Shown: one piece after another, positions 5,281-7,829 of the stretch
How positions within the stretch are numbered: position 1 is the first letter of the stretch
How the letters are laid out: every line of letters starts with the position of its first letter
Origin: a bacterium
GTDB lineage: Bacteria > Cyanobacteriota > Vampirovibrionia > Gastranaerophilales > Gastranaerophilaceae
DNA: 7,829 bases
Direction of reading: 5' to 3'
NCBI GenBank assembly: GCA_017444705.1
Contig: JAFSWA010000052.1
Span: 1 to 7,829 of the forward strand
The notes under the pieces: generated by a model
Databases searched by the model: none
Seen by the model: only the letters and a program-made list of their open reading frames with translations
Told to the model about the DNA's origin: nothing
Position numbers and translations under genes: made by a program

Positions 5281-6204
5281 TTACATAGTTTTTGACGGGA
5301 AAAATATTAACGAAGAAAGCGAACTCCCTTTATAAACGCTCCCTTTTGCGACGGGGAATACAACAGCATTACCCGTTCCGTAATATACATTGACGAAATT
5401 TATACTTGAAACAACCATTGTTTTTCCGTCTATTGTTATTGATGCTGAATGAATATCGCCTATGTGGTTAAAATAAGCATACAGCCAACCTGTTGTTTCA
5501 GCCGTATAATTTACTCCGTTTGTTTTGTTTATACCCTTTGTGTAATCAGGCATAAGGAAAATGCTCTCTGTTGTGAGATTATAACCATTCTGGTTATAAG
5601 GAGAAGTTGTAACAGATGTAACAACTCCTTCGTTAATTACAAAAGTACCTATAAGTACCTTTAAAAAATTTGCCCAACCGTTTGAAGTATAACGCTTTGC
5701 ACTCAACGGACTTTTTGATGTGTCAAGCCAAATTGTATTTATAACAGTATCCGGTTCCGTACTTTGTCTGTAAACAGTATTTTTTAGTATTTCTATTTCC
5801 CCTTCAATATCAATAAACACATTATATGTGCCGTCGTCATATCCTGAAAGCGAAATATCATCAAGTTCACTAACCGTAACTGAATTGCCCTCAATATTAG
5901 TTACACTAAACGGCGTTGCAAAAGACAATGTTGTGTTTGTTACTGTTAAAATTTCAGGATTTCCGTTCTCATCAAAATTACCGCTGTTTACACAAAATAT
6001 TGCACCTGCCGTTTTTGATGATATTTTTGAATTTGCAATGTTTGTATTAACCTGAGCTAATTTATTATCAAGATAAGTTCTGTTATTCGTAACCGTCTGT
6101 TCTAACGTATTTACGGCTACCCTAACCGTTTCAAAATTTTCATTTACCGGAGTCGGAGATGCAACTGTCCCCGACTGAAAAACATTTAGATTTGCTATTG
6201 TCAT
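5281..6204 (-). CDS. Tail fibre / appendage protein with receptor-binding-like tip
   Basis: With the ATG at 6204 there are 307 residues. A GTG at 6210 is in frame but overlaps the SD (AGAGGTG), so it was not chosen. The N-terminus has the common fibre opening: a short beta segment, then a VNENF motif and a helical, heptad-like stretch (VRVAVNTLEQTVTNNRTYLDNKLAQVNTNI, about residues 27-57 in two pieces) that probably trimerises. The middle is repetitive in Thr, Ser, Asn and Val with beta strands (ILTVTNTTLSFATPFSVTN, then IWLDTSKSPLSAKRY and W.NFLKVLIGTFVI). The C-terminal 90 residues (WLYAYFNHIG, ASITIDG and VVFPVAKGSVYKGSS) look like a jelly-roll tip, with the G..v.fPv.kG..y pattern found in phage fibre and collar tips. 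It would bind the host surface. Specificity is unknown. Neighbouring DUF4376-like and beta-rich genes are likely assembly partners. Confidence 0.75.
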   Translation of the reverse strand: MTIANLNVFQSGTVASPTPVNENFETVRVAVNTLEQTVTNNRTYLDNKLAQVNTNIANSKISSKTAGAIFCVNSGNFDENGNPEILTVTNTTLSFATPFSVTNIEGNSVTVSELDDISLSGYDDGTYNVFIDIEGEIEILKNTVYRQSTEPDTVINTIWLDTSKSPLSAKRYTSNGWANFLKVLIGTFVINEGVVTSVTTSPYNQNGYNLTTESIFLMPDYTKGINKTNGVNYTAETTGWLYAYFNHIGDIHSASITIDGKTMVVSSINFVNVYYGTGNAVVFPVAKGSVYKGSSLSSLIFFPSKTM

Positions 6205-6213
6205 ATTCACCTC

Positions 6214-6870
6214 TTATATTTCTATCGTTTTATCGTGTTCCACTCCTGATGACTGCCTCAAAAGAGTTCTGTAATTTTCTATAAACTCGTTTACAAACGG
6301 CTGATAATTCCTGCTTTGAGTTGAAGCTATTGCATTAACCATTGATTTTGTAGCCAATACTCTCAAAAATAAATCTTCAAATTGAGGCGGAATATCAAGC
6401 CTGTCATCATAATTTTTCAGGTTATAAATTCCTTCGTTCTGATTATTTATTCCCAATTTACTCGTATAATAATCAATGACCAATTTGTAATTTTTATCGG
6501 GAATTTTATCTAAAATTATCTTGTCAGAAATTACGTAAAAGCCTTGCGGTTTCTGAGGAATAAGAAGAAACTCTTTCGGTTCTTCTATTTCCGTTAAAGT
6601 TGTTATTTTTTCGTTTTCATATAACTTTATCCCGTCTTTTTTTATCATTCCCGCAGGTTTTGTATATATATTTTTACCCTCAAAAATTTTAATTTCTTTT
6701 CTTTTCAGACGGAATGAAAAATTATAAGAATGCCACAAAACATTCAGTGCTTTTTGTATAGAAGTTAAAACTCCTTTATCAAATTCATCCTGTGATTCAA
6801 CATCTGTATCAAAAACCGACCACGATTGTCCGGTTACATTGTTATATATATCAAGAAGAGTAAGTGTCAT
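6214..6870 (-). CDS. Head-tail adaptor-like protein (podoviral gp4/gp11 type)
   Basis: The 218-residue protein starts TLLDIYNNVTGQSWSVFD and continues with EFDKGVLTSIQKALNVLWHSYNFSFR (about 29-54), an amphipathic helix with the W..ynF.fr pattern. A strand-rich middle follows (KIFEGKNIYTKPAGM, GFYVISDKIILDKIPDKNYKLVIDYY), ending with LDIPPQFEDLFLRVLATKSM (about 159-178) and a final long helix. Four-helix-bundle adaptors such as P22 gp4 and T7 tail tubular protein A share the start helix, the beta insertion and the d.P..f.dli....l segment. They ring the portal and join it to the tail. The ATG at 6870 is supported by GGAGG at 8 bases spacing; the upstream stop is 1 base away. Sequence similarity across this family is low, so the call depends on pattern and context. 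Confidence 0.65.
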   Translation of the reverse strand: MTLTLLDIYNNVTGQSWSVFDTDVESQDEFDKGVLTSIQKALNVLWHSYNFSFRLKRKEIKIFEGKNIYTKPAGMIKKDGIKLYENEKITTLTEIEEPKEFLLIPQKPQGFYVISDKIILDKIPDKNYKLVIDYYTSKLGINNQNEGIYNLKNYDDRLDIPPQFEDLFLRVLATKSMVNAIASTQSRNYQPFVNEFIENYRTLLRQSSGVEHDKTIEI

Positions 6871-6871
6871 T

Positions 6872-7159
6872 TTATACCCCTCCTGTTTTTTTTAAAAGCT
6901 CAATAAGGTCGTCTTTTCTGGCTTTCGGATTATATTTTACCGATAAATGCCTTAATTCCTGAATTATTTGGTCTTTTCTCAATGCCTTTAAACAACTTTC
7001 TTCAATAACTTTTTCTTTAACAGTTTTTGGCTTTTTAGTTTTCGGCATTAATCTTTTATCCAATGGCTCAAACTCCTCTGAATTTTCCGTTATTAATCTT
7101 TTACCTTCTGTATCACTTATATCGAATACATAACCTGTTTTTTTGTTTTTTATTTTCAT
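6872..7159 (-). CDS. Small phage protein with C-terminal HeH/SAP-like motif
   Basis: The protein has 95 residues in three parts: an N-terminal VFDISDTEGKRLITENSEEF segment (11-30) like small head/neck-region phage proteins, a basic linker (PKTKKPKTVKEK, 39-50), and a C-terminal LRKDQIIQELRHL....NPKARKDDLIELLKK stretch (60-91, given in outline). The last part fits a helix-extended-loop-helix or SAP fold: two short amphipathic helices, the second preceded by kA.K.dLi.lL. Such motifs bind nucleic acid in other proteins and occur at the ends of many small structural phage proteins. The basic linker would suit DNA contact at the portal. The ATG at 7159 directly follows the previous stop and has AGGAG 6 bases upstream. 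The role in the virion is inferred. Confidence 0.6.
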   Translation of the reverse strand: MKIKNKKTGYVFDISDTEGKRLITENSEEFEPLDKRLMPKTKKPKTVKEKVIEESCLKALRKDQIIQELRHLSVKYNPKARKDDLIELLKKTGGV

Positions 7160-7546
7160 TTATTTCTCCTTTTTATAATATTTAATTCCGTCTGAATTAG
7201 TTGTTATGAGTTTAAATCCGCACCTACGCAAAATAAATTCCGCAGGTTTATTTTTTGTCTTTGAGTAAATATCACAATCGTAAAATGTCAAGACTTCTTT
7301 TATTGCATTAACATTAAATCGATGATTTTTTCTTATCGAAAAACCGTTTAAAAACAATTTCCCGTTTTCACAAACGACATAAATACAACCTGATAATTTA
7401 TCTTCGTCATAAAAAGAATAAAAATGAGAGTTTTTTACTAAGTCCTTAAATGAACTTTCATTTCCCATTAAATGTAAATTCTTTTTATACAAATTTTCAC
7501 ATTCTTTGCAGTTAAAATTTTTATCGGAAGCAATTATTATTTTCAT
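7160..7546 (-). CDS. GNAT-like protein in the phage structural operon
   Basis: The protein has 128 residues. Readable GNAT-fold features are the strand pair FYSFYDEDKLSGCIYVV (42-58), a beta hairpin GKLFLNGFSIRKNH (62-75) where an acetyltransferase normally has its acetyl-CoA loop, and IYSKTKNKPAEFILRRCGFKLIT (93-115), which is the classic terminal GNAT motif: T.n..a...l.rcGFk. A glycine-rich Q/R-x-x-G-x-G/A pyrophosphate loop is not visible; RKNHRFN stands in its place. Catalysis is therefore uncertain; it might be a degenerate enzyme used structurally or acting on a host or virion protein. The ATG at 7546 overlaps the upstream stop by 4 bases (ATGA), showing coupling to the virion gene before it. 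No signal peptide or membrane segment is present. Function is not established. Confidence 0.6.
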   Translation of the reverse strand: MKIIIASDKNFNCKECENLYKKNLHLMGNESSFKDLVKNSHFYSFYDEDKLSGCIYVVCENGKLFLNGFSIRKNHRFNVNAIKEVLTFYDCDIYSKTKNKPAEFILRRCGFKLITTNSDGIKYYKKEK

Positions 7547-7829
7547 GATTGAAAAATCTCAACCTCACTAAATTCAAGACTTTTTATATTAAAATCTTCC
7601 GTTTCTTTTGTGTTATAAAATTCAATTTCCAATGCTTTAAAATATCTGATTCTTGGTAAACGCAAGGTGGTATTCGGGTTTTCTATTCCCCAAGAACACT
7701 CTCCCCATTCCTTTTGCCCCCAAATCATAAAGTTTTTGTATTTAGATTTTACGTTTTTAATTTTTGGAGGTTTCAAATAATCAAAGTCTAATTTATATTT
7801 AATCCAAAAATTGTTTATGCCAGATTCAC
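7543..7829 (-). CDS. C-terminal fragment of a large phage virion/tail protein
   Basis: The frame is open to the right edge, with 94 complete codons visible before the TGA at 7543-7545, so the real start is outside the window. A TTG codon at 7774-7776 is in frame, but nothing favours initiation there: coding sequence (ESGINNFWIKYKLDFDYLKP) continues upstream without a stop or SD. The end is rich in Trp, Lys and beta strands (FMIWGQKEWGECSWG, then LPRIRYFKALEIEFYN). Such WG-rich C-terminal ends occur in large podoviral tail nozzle or stabilisation proteins, whose last domain ends with a strand that packs on the tail. The position before the adaptor and GNAT genes fits this. The identity of the full protein cannot be decided from the visible part. 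Confidence 0.6.
   Translation of the reverse strand, partial: ESGINNFWIKYKLDFDYLKPPKIKNVKSKYKNFMIWGQKEWGECSWGIENPNTTLRLPRIRYFKALEIEFYNTKETEDFNIKSLEFSEVEIFQS

Larger units (their letters stand above)
2976..7829 (-). mobile_element. Prophage, late-operon end (left boundary uncertain)
   Basis: All genes from 3179 to the right edge are on the - strand, closely spaced and phage-related: virion fragment, GNAT-like, HeH-like, adaptor, fibre, DUF4376-like, beta-rich, DUF1353, holin, amidase. To the left lie housekeeping-type genes (folate cyclo-ligase, glycosyltransferase, TPM protein, polymerase). The junction must lie between the polymerase start (2975) and the endolysin stop (3179). No tRNA or direct repeat marks an attachment site, and the other end is outside the window. 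Virion genes of podovirus type (adaptor-like; no tape-measure or sheath seen) suggest a short-tailed phage, at moderate confidence. Confidence 0.75.

Noticed and set aside
5643..5660. Direct repeat AAGTACCT, two copies 10 bases apart
   Set aside because: Only 8 bases, two copies, within fibre codons; no array continues and no spacer pattern is seen.
5449..6055. Two + strand open frames opposite the tail fibre gene
   Set aside because: They are antisense shadows of the fibre gene; the fibre has an SD, sensible composition and operon context, and they do not.
7774..7776. TTG as the start of a 77-residue gene at the right edge
   Set aside because: The frame continues open to the window edge without a stop and there is no SD, so it is an internal codon of a longer gene.

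Overview
This is an AT-rich bacterial window holding one edge of a prophage next to ordinary chromosomal genes. Bases 1 to about 2975 are host. They contain the 3' end of a 5-formyltetrahydrofolate cyclo-ligase gene, a WaaE-like family 2 glycosyltransferase and a TPM-domain secreted or membrane protein on the + strand, facing a Y-family (UmuC/DinB-like) DNA polymerase on the - strand. The glycosyltransferase resembles lipopolysaccharide-core enzymes, which suggests a low-GC bacterium with a Gram-negative type envelope. Gut Melainabacteria-like lineages are one guess, at low confidence and from inference only. No rRNA, tRNA, CRISPR or insertion sequence was seen.

From about 3179 to the right edge, every gene lies on the - strand in a tightly packed block with 4-nt overlaps or gaps of 0 to 14 nt and strong Shine-Dalgarno (SD) sites. 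In transcription order (right to left) it encodes: the C-terminus of a large virion or tail protein that runs off the window, a GNAT-like phage protein, a small HeH/SAP-like protein, a head-tail adaptor-like protein, a tail fibre or appendage with a trimeric-fibre look, a DUF4376-like fibre-assembly protein, a small beta-rich baseplate-like protein, a DUF1353 protein, an XhlA-like holin and a zinc amidase endolysin. This is the tail-appendage and lysis end of a podovirus-like late operon, running toward the host junction.

Between the endolysin and the polymerase lies a 29-residue single-membrane-span gene (3049..3138, -). It has its own consensus-like promoter, an SD site and an immediately following GC-rich hairpin terminator, and is the best candidate here for something undescribed.

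The two parts of the window appear to start translation differently. The two host genes with visible upstream regions (glycosyltransferase and polymerase) have no SD, and each has a -10-like hexamer exactly 6 nt before the ATG, which predicts leaderless mRNAs. The phage genes all have purine-rich SDs, including two G6 tracts in front of the lysis genes. Several phage starts are best placed by these SDs: the fibre at 6204, the DUF4376-like gene at 5266 and the holin at 3892 (TTG) or 3862 (ATG). The rightmost reading frame is open to the edge and is a fragment of a longer gene.
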